64,000 nt of DNA from Leptospira abararensis (GTDB lineage: Bacteria > Spirochaetota > Leptospiria > Leptospirales > Leptospiraceae): contig NZ_JAFFPR010000029.1 of NCBI RefSeq assembly GCF_016918735.1, positions 31,711 to 95,710 on the forward strand, in the 5' to 3' direction. A program made the translations under genes and the position numbers. Positions 8,597-16,693 of the stretch are shown in pieces. The notes under the pieces are model-generated. The model did not search any database, had not been told where the DNA came from, and was given only the letters and a program-made list of their open reading frames with translations. Positions within the stretch are counted from its first letter, which is position 1, and every line of letters starts with the position of its first letter.

Positions 8597-9670
8597 ATGT
8601 CTCATCCGGAATTTTTGCCCATTCAGTGGAAATCCACATATTTAGAACTTCTCGACCAACGGATTCTTCCTGGGAAAAAAGAATTTTTGAAATTATCTAC
8701 AGCCGAAGAAACCATTATAGCAATCCGCGAAATGGCCGTTAGGGGAGCACCAGCTATTGCCATTACAGGGGTTTTTGGACTCACATTAGGCGCCAAATCT
8801 CGGACAGGTGTAGCCGATCCCAAAGACCTTGAAACATTACTTTCTTCTGTTTTCGAGTCAAGACCCACGGCGGTCAATTTGACCTATGCCATTCGCGAAG
8901 CCAAAAACCGAGTCCAAGGAATCACCGATTGGGAAACAATCACGAAAATTTGGGAAACCTATGGCCAAGAAATGATGACAGAAGATCTGGCAGCAAACAA
9001 AGCTTTGGGGGAAAATGGGGTGCAATTATTTCCTAAAGACCAAAAGGAATTTCATATCATCACTCATTGTAATACGGGGGCATTAGCCACTGCTGGTCAC
9101 GGAACGGCCTTAGGTGTGATTCGAAGTTTGCGAGATGCTGGAAAAAAAGTAGTGGTTTACGCAGATGAAACAAGACCCTTCCTACAAGGTTCTAGACTTA
9201 CTGCTTTTGAAATGATGGAAGAAGGAATTGAATGTTATATCATCACTGATGGAATGTCTGGATGGCTTATGAACCATCGTAAGATTGATGCAGTCATTGT
9301 CGGATGTGACAGAGTAGCGGCCAACGGAGACACTGCCAACAAAATTGGAACTTACAATTTAGGGATAGTCGCAAAAGAACATGGTGTACCATTCTATGTT
9401 TGTGCCACAAAAGATAGTTTTGATTTAAAATTAAAATCAGGGGAAGAAATTCCTATCGAAATGAGAAAAGAATCGGAAGTCACTCAGTTTGATTTTCTAA
9501 AAGGATCGGATGGAAAGTATTTATTTCCTGAAGGAAAAACATCACCTGTGGGTGCAAGGGCACTTAATCCTTCTTTTGATGTAACAAAAGCTCATTTAAT
9601 CAAAAACTTTATCACTGAATTTGGATGTTTCGTACCGGCAGAGATTTCTCTTCGTCTAAAGAATGTATGA
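8597..9670 (+). CDS. mtnA: S-methyl-5-thioribose-1-phosphate isomerase
   Basis: A 357-residue enzyme of the methionine salvage pathway, converting methylthioribose-1-phosphate to methylthioribulose-1-phosphate. Diagnostic segments are AVRGAPAIAITGVFGL near residue 50, THCNTGALATAGHGTALGV near residue 155, and the catalytic Asp region VGCDRVAANGDTANKIGTYN near residue 235. The length is that expected for MtnA rather than the shorter eIF2B-alpha relatives. Its stop overlaps the start of msrA (ATGA), coupling methionine salvage with methionine sulfoxide repair. No other mtn gene is within the window. Confidence 0.95.
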   Translation: MSHPEFLPIQWKSTYLELLDQRILPGKKEFLKLSTAEETIIAIREMAVRGAPAIAITGVFGLTLGAKSRTGVADPKDLETLLSSVFESRPTAVNLTYAIREAKNRVQGITDWETITKIWETYGQEMMTEDLAANKALGENGVQLFPKDQKEFHIITHCNTGALATAGHGTALGVIRSLRDAGKKVVVYADETRPFLQGSRLTAFEMMEEGIECYIITDGMSGWLMNHRKIDAVIVGCDRVAANGDTANKIGTYNLGIVAKEHGVPFYVCATKDSFDLKLKSGEEIPIEMRKESEVTQFDFLKGSDGKYLFPEGKTSPVGARALNPSFDVTKAHLIKNFITEFGCFVPAEISLRLKNV

Positions 9671-10176
9671 CGGAAAAAGCAATTTTAGGTGGTGGGTGTT
9701 TTTGGTGTACGGAAGCTGTGTATCTTAGGATTCCAGGAATTTTATCTGTTAAGTCCGGATACGCAGGTGGATCCAATCCTCATCCAACCTACAAAGAAAT
9801 TTGCACAGGAACTACTGGTCATGCAGAGGTAATTGAAATCGAATTTGATCCCGAGGTCATTACCTACTCAAAAATTTTAGAAATCTTTTGGGCTTCTCAT
9901 GATCCCACAACACTTAATAAACAAGGCAATGATGTCGGAACACAATATCGTTCTGTTATTTTCTATCTAAATGAAAAACAAAAAGAATTAGCTGTGGAAT
10001 CCAAAAGAAAACATGCTTATCTTTTTCCCGATCCGATCGTGACAGAAATTTCGCAGGCTCCAGAGTTTTATCCCGCGGAAGATTACCACCAAAATTATTT
10101 CACTCTCAACCCACAAAATCCTTATTGCCATTATGTGATTTTTCCCAAACTAAAAAAGTTGGGATTAAAGCTGTAA
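9667..10176 (+). CDS. msrA: Peptide-methionine (S)-S-oxide reductase MsrA
   Basis: A 169-residue enzyme that reduces methionine-S-sulfoxide in proteins. The active-site motif GGCFWCTEAVY starts at residue 9 with the nucleophilic Cys11. The family segments GYAGGSNPHPTYKEICTGTTGHAE and FWASHDPTTLNKQGNDVGTQYRS follow (each quoted in part). I chose the ATG at 9667, which overlaps the mtnA stop as ATGA and puts the catalytic motif at the usual place; a longer in-frame extension into mtnA exists but is not expected to be used. Confidence 0.95.
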   Translation: MTEKAILGGGCFWCTEAVYLRIPGILSVKSGYAGGSNPHPTYKEICTGTTGHAEVIEIEFDPEVITYSKILEIFWASHDPTTLNKQGNDVGTQYRSVIFYLNEKQKELAVESKRKHAYLFPDPIVTEISQAPEFYPAEDYHQNYFTLNPQNPYCHYVIFPKLKKLGLKL

Positions 10177-10187
10177 GCGCTAAGAGG

Positions 10188-11729
10188 TTATTTTCCTTTA
10201 AAAGCAGTTAACATTGCTTTTTCTTGGTTTGGAAAGAAGTTCATTACAAATGCAGTTTGGGCTTTGCCGATTTTTTCCACTTGCCTTCTATATTTGATGA
10301 CGGCACCTGGATGGGCTGTGTTACGTACAACCACTTTAACATTGTCTTGGTTGTAACGAGCTCCCTTTAGCTCTTCAATTTTTGATCGTAGTAATTCAAC
10401 AGTTTTGCTTTTTTTCTGGTAAGCATCAAAGATTTCTTTGAACTTTTCTTTTCTTGAATCATCCAATTTACCACGAGATCTCTGAACCACTTCTTTGATT
10501 TTTTGAATTTCTGGAACTAGGGCTTCTAAATCTCTTTCAAATTCGGCAAGTTTCGAACTACCTTCTGTAAAAAGTCTATCATTTCTAAAATGAAATCCAA
10601 CTTCTACAACAGTGTCCATTTGTGCGGTAGAACCAAGAGAAGATACAGTGATTCCTTGGTAAGAAACAATATCTGATCCAATGATTGAGGAAGATTCACC
10701 AGTTAGGATTACGTTTCCTAAACAAAGGATTTTACTTCCTAAAATAAAATTTTCTACAATACAATCGCCATCAATTTCGAGGTTTCCATTTTCAATGAAT
10801 TTTGCACGAAGATCTCCCTTGATACGAATGACACCTTTCCCTTTGGCTTTGACTCCACCTTTCACTTCTAAGTCTTCGCCAACAATGACGTCGGAAGATT
10901 CTACGTTACCATCTAAATAAAGGGAACCTTGGCAATTGACAATCGCACCTTCTTCAATGGTTCCTTTCACTCGGATGGTACCTTCAAAGTTGATGTTTCC
11001 GGTTCCAAGGCCAATATTACTTTCAATATTTAATTCGGGAGATACAGTGAGAGAGGTGTCCGTTGAAAATACAACTCCGCTAAGGGATGCAAAATATTCC
11101 TTGAGTTGTCGACCAGGTTTTTCTGGATCTTCCACTGTTTTTGGAAGAACGTTTTTACCTAAGGTGAGTCTAGGTCTGTCGATCGGATTGGGATAAATTG
11201 GATTTCCTAAAACATCAATTCCTTGTTCACCTGCAATACCTTCAAAAAGTGTAGCGAGTCTTTCGCCTTCTTTTACGTGAACGTATTTATTTATGTTTCT
11301 GTAATCTGCAGATCCGTCATCTTTTAGAACAACACGTTGTGCTCTTGGAAAATAAAATTTAATCCAACCACTTTCCCCTTGTTTGGCGGGGTTTCCCTGA
11401 GCTACTATAAAATTAAAATCATCTCTTACTTTTGCGGGATCCTTTAATATTTTATCAATTTCGATGGCAGCCTTATCTACCTCTTTCATCAAAATTCGAT
11501 CCCGATGGATGCTTGCATTATCTAGAGCTTCATAGATTAAAATATTGCTCATAGAACCGCCTAACAACCAAATTGGTTTTGCGACCAAAGTTGCTGTGAG
11601 TCGATCCTCGGAGATTTGGATTTTCAGTCCCCGTTCCGGATTGAAGTCCGGTGCATTTTTAACGTCCATTCTGTTAAAAGTATCGGCAGGTTTCTTAGGA
11701 GAAACGAGAATTTCTATCGGCGGAGCCAA
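10188..11729 (-). CDS. FapA/DUF342 family protein
   Basis: A 513-residue cytoplasmic protein. The central ~250 residues are a right-handed beta-helix-like region rich in short hydrophobic/glycine repeats (GTGNINFEGTIRVKGTIEEG; GVIRIKGDLRAKFIENG; SSDVIVGEDLEVKGGV), typical of FapA/DUF342 proteins. A lysine-rich coiled coil (residues ~390-450) and a small C-terminal domain follow. FapA relatives are polymer-forming scaffolds often linked to flagella or chemotaxis. It starts at a TTG that overlaps the end of the upstream hydrolase gene by 16 bp. It is the last gene of a leftward operon that also holds a CheX-like protein, which supports a motility or signalling role. Confidence 0.8.
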   Translation of the reverse strand: MAPPIEILVSPKKPADTFNRMDVKNAPDFNPERGLKIQISEDRLTATLVAKPIWLLGGSMSNILIYEALDNASIHRDRILMKEVDKAAIEIDKILKDPAKVRDDFNFIVAQGNPAKQGESGWIKFYFPRAQRVVLKDDGSADYRNINKYVHVKEGERLATLFEGIAGEQGIDVLGNPIYPNPIDRPRLTLGKNVLPKTVEDPEKPGRQLKEYFASLSGVVFSTDTSLTVSPELNIESNIGLGTGNINFEGTIRVKGTIEEGAIVNCQGSLYLDGNVESSDVIVGEDLEVKGGVKAKGKGVIRIKGDLRAKFIENGNLEIDGDCIVENFILGSKILCLGNVILTGESSSIIGSDIVSYQGITVSSLGSTAQMDTVVEVGFHFRNDRLFTEGSSKLAEFERDLEALVPEIQKIKEVVQRSRGKLDDSRKEKFKEIFDAYQKKSKTVELLRSKIEELKGARYNQDNVKVVVRNTAHPGAVIKYRRQVEKIGKAQTAFVMNFFPNQEKAMLTAFKGK

Positions 11730-12751
11730 TATAGAAAACTTCCGAAGGTTTGAAGGAGAGCGGGAACTCCAAAAATTTGGGAATGGAGAGGGAGGCTATC
11801 TCCATGAGTGAGGGCGGTCGATGTGCGATGGACGTGCGATATTTCTTTTTTCTGGAAGAGCAGGGACAGTTTTTCTGACTCCTCGGGCGAGATCACGGGG
11901 TCTGTCTTTCCATGGAGTAGAGCCACAGGACCACTGAGGGTTTCTAATTGGTAAAAAGGGGAAAGATTTTCTGGAAGGTTTTGTGGAACAGTGTCGAGAA
12001 CGCGGTTCGCTATTTCCATTCGTAATTTTTCATCCGCACCCACTTGAAAAAAGAAATCCTGGGCGAGGGTAGAATTTTTTTTGAGTAATCCTTCTGCAAG
12101 TCGATCCTTTCCCATTCGTTTGAGTCCGTTGTCTAAGGCGGCCTCAAAGTATATGGGTTCTAATTCCTCGGCAATTGTCGGCTCAAAACGATGGAGGAAA
12201 TTGAAAAGAATGACATACACCGCATAAGGATCGATGTCATAGTTTGAAAATACAAAAGGTACGGTATCTAAAAAATCACAGTATGCACCGATGGCCATGG
12301 AAGATTTAATTTTGTTTCTTGTATTTGATTTGGATGCTGCAATAAGTCCCATACCTCCAGAAAAACTAGCAGATAAATATCCTAAATCATCGCCATTAAA
12401 CATATGTTTTGTGGAATGAATTTCCATCATCAAATCTTGGATGTTGGAAATAGTTTTTTCTTCGATCCGAAGTCCTTTTACTTCAGGAAGTTCCGGAAGA
12501 ATGACACTGTGGTTAGAGCTCGCAATATTTTCTGCAAGTTCCAATATCCTTGGGTCGTCAATTCCCAGAGCACTCATTCCATGTTGGATATAAACACCCG
12601 GTAAAGATTCTGGATTTTTTCCTGTAGGATAAAAATGAAAGACTCGCCTGCCAGTTTCTGGCATTCTGAGTTCCTTACGTTCTAAAGATTTTTTTTGTTT
12701 AAGGCCTGCATAACCCAAAATGAGTGGGATTGCCAAAACATAAGGTTTCAT
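11714..12751 (-). CDS. Alpha/beta hydrolase family protein
   Basis: A 345-residue protein with a short hydrophobic N-terminus that may be a membrane anchor or signal. The fold is suggested by PGVYIQHGMSALG (oxyanion region) near residue 50, the nucleophile-elbow-like segment SASFSGGMGLIAAS near residue 127, and VALLHGKTDPVISPEESEKL plus LTHGDSLP near the C-terminus, supplying the usual Asp and His. It probably hydrolyses an ester or acyl substrate that cannot be named. It is separated by 6 bp from the CheX-like gene upstream and overlaps the FapA-like gene downstream, so all are likely co-transcribed. Confidence 0.75.
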   Translation of the reverse strand: MKPYVLAIPLILGYAGLKQKKSLERKELRMPETGRRVFHFYPTGKNPESLPGVYIQHGMSALGIDDPRILELAENIASSNHSVILPELPEVKGLRIEEKTISNIQDLMMEIHSTKHMFNGDDLGYLSASFSGGMGLIAASKSNTRNKIKSSMAIGAYCDFLDTVPFVFSNYDIDPYAVYVILFNFLHRFEPTIAEELEPIYFEAALDNGLKRMGKDRLAEGLLKKNSTLAQDFFFQVGADEKLRMEIANRVLDTVPQNLPENLSPFYQLETLSGPVALLHGKTDPVISPEESEKLSLLFQKKEISHVHRTSTALTHGDSLPLHSQIFGVPALLQTFGSFLYWLRR

Positions 12752-12757
12752 TGGGAA

Positions 12758-13273
12758 TTAGTTTTTGGGAGTTGGGAATTTTTCCAACAATAAAATCAAA
12801 TAGAGTCTACCCATATAATCTTCTCCTCTTCTATCTTTGAGATTGAAGATAAGAATGTATTGGCGATAATGTTCTAAGGAAATGGGAACCAGTTTATGAT
12901 TTAAATTTTCTGGTGGCAAAATATCAATTTCGTAACGTCCCAGTCTCATTTCTGTAATCAATTTTCCAGCGATCTGATTTGCAAATTCCATCATGATGGA
13001 TGCAGAATGAGAACGGGAGGTGGGATCGATCTGAAAGGCCTTTGCGATTTTAGGTAGGAGTTTAAGTTTTGTATAACCATCTAAGGCAAGATAAACTTTT
13101 CCATTAATATCTCCAACAAATTCGACAAGTGTACAATTTTCAAAACAAAGGCCTTCGTTTTTAGAAGGACCATAAGCTTCCCTTTCTGCATAAACAAGTA
13201 AGGTTTTTTGAAAGTGTTCCGGTAAAACTTGTGAAACAGTTAGGATAAATTTTTCATCAATTAAAGGATCCAT
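12758..13273 (-). CDS. CheX/CheC-like chemotaxis phosphatase family protein
   Basis: A 171-residue cytoplasmic protein. The helix segment MMEFANQIAGKLITEM contains the E-x2-N signature with a following glycine that in CheX/CheC/FliY proteins inserts into the active site of phospho-CheY. The surrounding pattern (LVEFVGDINGKVYLALD before it, ILPPENLNHKLVPISLEHYRQYILIF after, quoted in part) also fits CheX. It may dephosphorylate a CheY-type receiver or be a non-catalytic relative. Its ATG follows directly on the stop of the upstream gene with no spacing, implying translational coupling. Confidence 0.7.
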   Translation of the reverse strand: MDPLIDEKFILTVSQVLPEHFQKTLLVYAEREAYGPSKNEGLCFENCTLVEFVGDINGKVYLALDGYTKLKLLPKIAKAFQIDPTSRSHSASIMMEFANQIAGKLITEMRLGRYEIDILPPENLNHKLVPISLEHYRQYILIFNLKDRRGEDYMGRLYLILLLEKFPTPKN

Positions 13274-14404
13274 TTATGCTGCGTGGTAAAGGATACTCTC
13301 TTCCAAAGATTTGTAGGCCGCCTTGATCCATACATCAAATTTAATTCCAGGAATGGATTGGTTCGAAAAACCAAGCGCTACTTCCGAAGGATATCCCAGG
13401 CTATCTAGTTCCTCAATGAACTGTTTGAAAAATTCTGAAAAAAGATCGAGTTTATCATTCGAAATGATAGCGGCATACAAATTTTCTTCTAGATGGTACA
13501 AACCTAAACCAATGACTGCATTCTGTTTGCCAAGTGTATTTAGACCGATCGCAATTTCCGATTGAAAATTGGTATCAATGAATTTGAATAGAATGAGGGT
13601 CATTTTTTCTTTGGATTCAAAAACGGATTTTGCCATTTGATAAAAATGAGATACATTGAAGAGTTTGGAAATGGGATGTTTGGTTACCTTTGTATATTCT
13701 CTTTTAAGCATAATCTTTTCTGAGATGGTGGTAGATTTTTCCCAGAAAGATTGGATTTCGGATTCATTCCAAGACTCTTTGGTAGAAAAACATAAAAAGC
13801 CAAATAAATGTGCATTCATAGTAAGTGGGATGTATAACTTTCGTTTGTCGAAGGAGATGGCAGGGGTTAATTCTTTTACTCTTCCTTCTTCATATTCTTC
13901 CCATTCCACTGGATTGTCGTCGGTTTCCACCATCATACCGGCCTTTTGCCAATAACATTCCTTAAATTCTTTTCCATCATAATAAACATATTGGATGGAA
14001 GTGAGTTTCTCTGTAAAAAAAGGAAAAGGGAATTCTTTTACCGTTTCACAAAACAAAGATCGTCCTTCGGAATGGATTTGTTCTCTGGCAAGTAAGATGG
14101 GATCTTTTTTCCAGAGGATCTCTTTTGGTTTCGGTTCTGCATTCGAAGGTACTGTTGGCAAAGAGGTGTTTGTATCGAAGACTACATCTGTATGTGGAAT
14201 TTTATCTAATATATCTTTGGTATTTAGATTTTGATTGGTTTCATTTTGGGACTCTGGCTTTTGAAAGTCCAAACTGTATAAAAACAAAGCGAGTAACAAA
14301 CAGGAAACGGTGAGGAGAGTAAAACTCACCCAGGAAAAATAGAATGAATACTGAAGGATGACTCCAATGATAAAAAAAATTGTTGGAATTGTATATCGTT
14401 TCAT
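13274..14404 (-). CDS. Membrane signalling protein with GAF-like and degenerate GGDEF-like domains
   Basis: A 376-residue protein. Two transmembrane helices lie within the first ~45 residues, followed by a low-complexity linker (residues 50-95). A GAF-like sensory region comes next (LYIPLTMNAHLFGFLCFSTKESWNESEI). The C-terminal ~130 residues have the secondary-structure rhythm of a GGDEF domain (LYHLEENLYAAIISNDKL; YPSEVALGFS; AYKSLEESILYHAA) but no GG(D/E)EF active-site loop. If the assignment holds it is an inactive cyclic-di-GMP-type domain used for binding or dimerisation. It is first in the leftward operon with the CheX-like and FapA-like genes. Confidence 0.6.
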   Translation of the reverse strand: MKRYTIPTIFFIIGVILQYSFYFSWVSFTLLTVSCLLLALFLYSLDFQKPESQNETNQNLNTKDILDKIPHTDVVFDTNTSLPTVPSNAEPKPKEILWKKDPILLAREQIHSEGRSLFCETVKEFPFPFFTEKLTSIQYVYYDGKEFKECYWQKAGMMVETDDNPVEWEEYEEGRVKELTPAISFDKRKLYIPLTMNAHLFGFLCFSTKESWNESEIQSFWEKSTTISEKIMLKREYTKVTKHPISKLFNVSHFYQMAKSVFESKEKMTLILFKFIDTNFQSEIAIGLNTLGKQNAVIGLGLYHLEENLYAAIISNDKLDLFSEFFKQFIEELDSLGYPSEVALGFSNQSIPGIKFDVWIKAAYKSLEESILYHAA

Positions 14405-14481
14405 GGTGACTTAGCCGTTACTCAATATAACGGGTAAAATGGGGATTCGCTGAACTGATTTTCCCTTTCCGCTAGGGGCAA

Positions 14482-15222
14482 ATGAAACTCTATTCCGAAT
14501 TGGCCGAATACTATTTTACCATTGAAGAAGCAAGCCGCAAGTTTTCGGAAGAAATCCTCTTCCTTCGGGATACCTTTAAGCGACATAAAATACATACTAT
14601 TTTAGATATTGGCTGTGGGACAGGAGAACATATCAAGGAATTGCAGGGTATGGGTTTCAAACCACTCGGTGTAGACGGATCTCCCCGAATGTTGGAGATA
14701 GCCAAAGCTCGATTTCCTCATTGCCAGTTTGAACTGGGAAAAATGGAGGTTTACGTCGCCAAACAACCGGTAGACTCTGTGATTTGTTTATACGGGACCT
14801 TTAATTATCTGATCAACGATGACTTGGTGCAAAATTTCCTACGGAATTGTCACAAAAATTTAAAACAAGCCGGCCTTTTGATTTTGGAAATTTGGAATGC
14901 AGACCCCATTCATAGAATCAAACGAAAACCAATCACTACGGTGAGTAATGTAAGACAAGGGGACACATCCATTCGAAGAAATCGTGGATTTCGTTTAACA
15001 AGGGCAGATGATGTGGCCATCGTGGAAGTGAATTATGTTTATAACTTAAATCAAAAGGATTTAAAAGACAAACACACAATGCGTGTATTTCATTTCCCAC
15101 AAGTACAGAATTTCTTAGACGATAATAAATTTGATGTTTTGCATGTTTATAGCAACTACGACGGTGAAAAATATATAAAAACGGGAGCAAGGATGCTCAT
15201 TGTAGCCAAAAAGAGGTCTTGA
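14482..15222 (+). CDS. Class I SAM-dependent methyltransferase
   Basis: A 246-residue soluble enzyme. The S-adenosylmethionine-binding motif I is TILDIGCGTGEHIKEL near residue 40. Motif II-like LGVDGSPRMLEIAKARF follows, then VDSVICLYGTFNYLINDD and LKQAGLLILEIWNADP, the order seen in small-molecule methyltransferases. The substrate cannot be deduced. It ends 43 bp before lpdA; a possible lpdA promoter begins over its stop codon, so the two need not share a transcript. Confidence 0.88.
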   Translation: MKLYSELAEYYFTIEEASRKFSEEILFLRDTFKRHKIHTILDIGCGTGEHIKELQGMGFKPLGVDGSPRMLEIAKARFPHCQFELGKMEVYVAKQPVDSVICLYGTFNYLINDDLVQNFLRNCHKNLKQAGLLILEIWNADPIHRIKRKPITTVSNVRQGDTSIRRNRGFRLTRADDVAIVEVNYVYNLNQKDLKDKHTMRVFHFPQVQNFLDDNKFDVLHVYSNYDGEKYIKTGARMLIVAKKRS

Positions 15223-15247
15223 CTTTCTTTTTTTCGTACGGTATCTC
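15219..15247 (+). promoter_or_regulatory. Candidate sigma-70 promoter for lpdA
   Basis: TTGACT (15219-15224) and TATCTC (15242-15247) are separated by exactly 17 bp, with the lpdA ATG at 15266 preceded by GGGAG. The -35 element overlaps the stop codon of the methyltransferase gene. The -10 match is imperfect. Confidence 0.4.
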
Positions 15248-15265
15248 AAACTATCGGGAGAACGT

Positions 15266-16693
15266 ATGTCCAATCCAAACCATTTCCAAGTGATCGTTAT
15301 TGGAGGAGGGCCTGGCGGTTATGTCGCAGCCATCCGAGCCGCACAATTAGGTTTGCAAACATGTGTCGTCGAACGGGAAAAACTCGGGGGGGTTTGTTTG
15401 AACTGGGGTTGTATTCCCACCAAAGCATTGTTAGAAAGTGCACATGTTCTCGAACATTTAAAACATGCTGCCAGTTTTGGACTTTCTTGTGATAATGTTA
15501 AAGCAGACTTCGATGCTGTGATCAAACGATCACGTTCAGTAGCAGACCAAATGGCCAAAGGTGTTGAGTTTCTGATGAAGAAAAACAAAATCACCGTCGT
15601 AAATGGAGAGGCCAGTTTTCAAAATTCTAAAACCATCCAAGTAAAACCTAATTCCGGGGAACTAGTCACATATACTGCTGATTTTTATATTTTGGCTGTC
15701 GGTGCTAAAAACAAAGCCCTCCCTTTTTTGCCATTTGACGGGAAACGCGTGTTATCTGCTAGAGATGCCATGTCAGAACCAAAAGTAATTCCAAATCTTG
15801 GCATCATTGGAGCCGGTGCCATAGGTGTGGAGTTTGCCGATTTTTATGCCAGTATGGGATCTAAAGTTTCCATCATTGAATTCCAAGACCATCTTCTTCC
15901 CAATGAAGATTTGGAGATCTCCGGAGTATTAGAAAGAAGTTTTAAAAAAAGAGGGATTGAACAGTATTTAAGTTTTGGGGTGGAGACAGCTACGGTCTCA
16001 GATTCAGGAGTGGAGCTCACCTTACAAGATCGTAAATCGGCAAAAAAAGAAAAACTAAACTTTGATAAGGTGATAGTTGGGGTGGGAATCTCAGCGAATA
16101 CTAGTTCTATCGGTTTGGATGAAATTGGTATCAAACTTAAAAATGGATTTGTGGAATTTGTTGGAAATTACCGAACTACAGTGGATCATATCTACGCGAT
16201 TGGGGATTGTATTTCCACACCTGCCCTTGCCCATGTTGCCAGTGCCGAAGGAATCCGTGCTGCCGAAGATATTTCTTTTCGATTGGGGAACCCCCACCAT
16301 TTACAAATTTCCAAGTTGAACTATTCTTATATTCCAGGATGTACCTATTGCCATCCAGAAGTGGCCAGTGTGGGTCTTACGGAAGAAAAAGCAAAAGCGC
16401 TAGGGTATGAAGTTACTGTTGGAAAATTTCCATTCACTGCCAGTGGCAGAGCCCAAGCCCAAGGGGATACCACAGGAATGATTAAAATTGTCTCTGATAA
16501 AAAACATGGTGAAATCTTAGGAGCTCATATCATTGGATCTGGAGCGACGGAACTAATCGCTGAGCTTACATTAGGTGCTAATATGGAGATTACAGTAAGA
16601 GAGCTTGCAAACACCATCCATGCCCATCCTACTTTGTCAGAAGGAATTATGGAAAGTGCAGCAGCGGTGTTGGGTGAAGCGATTAATATTTAG
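15266..16693 (+). CDS. lpdA: Dihydrolipoyl dehydrogenase (E3)
   Basis: A 475-residue flavoprotein that reoxidises dihydrolipoamide in 2-oxoacid dehydrogenase complexes or the glycine cleavage system. It has the N-terminal FAD-binding GGGPGGYVAAIRAAQLG, the redox-active disulfide GGVCLNWGCIPTK (Cys44/Cys49), the NAD-binding LGIIGAGAIGVEFADFYASMG, the second FAD motif YAIGDCI, and the C-terminal active-site His/Glu motif HAHPTLSEG. The protein looks complete. No E1 or E2 gene is adjacent. Immediately after the stop begins a remnant of an unrelated toxin-like gene with no intergenic spacer, an apparent recombination scar. Confidence 0.95.
   Translation: MSNPNHFQVIVIGGGPGGYVAAIRAAQLGLQTCVVEREKLGGVCLNWGCIPTKALLESAHVLEHLKHAASFGLSCDNVKADFDAVIKRSRSVADQMAKGVEFLMKKNKITVVNGEASFQNSKTIQVKPNSGELVTYTADFYILAVGAKNKALPFLPFDGKRVLSARDAMSEPKVIPNLGIIGAGAIGVEFADFYASMGSKVSIIEFQDHLLPNEDLEISGVLERSFKKRGIEQYLSFGVETATVSDSGVELTLQDRKSAKKEKLNFDKVIVGVGISANTSSIGLDEIGIKLKNGFVEFVGNYRTTVDHIYAIGDCISTPALAHVASAEGIRAAEDISFRLGNPHHLQISKLNYSYIPGCTYCHPEVASVGLTEEKAKALGYEVTVGKFPFTASGRAQAQGDTTGMIKIVSDKKHGEILGAHIIGSGATELIAELTLGANMEITVRELANTIHAHPTLSEGIMESAAAVLGEAINI

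Noticed and set aside
16605..16693. An ATG inside lpdA as start of the toxin-like gene
   Set aside because: The translated stretch within lpdA is a frame-shifted reading of the conserved lpdA C-terminus and has no signal peptide or resemblance to toxin N-termini.
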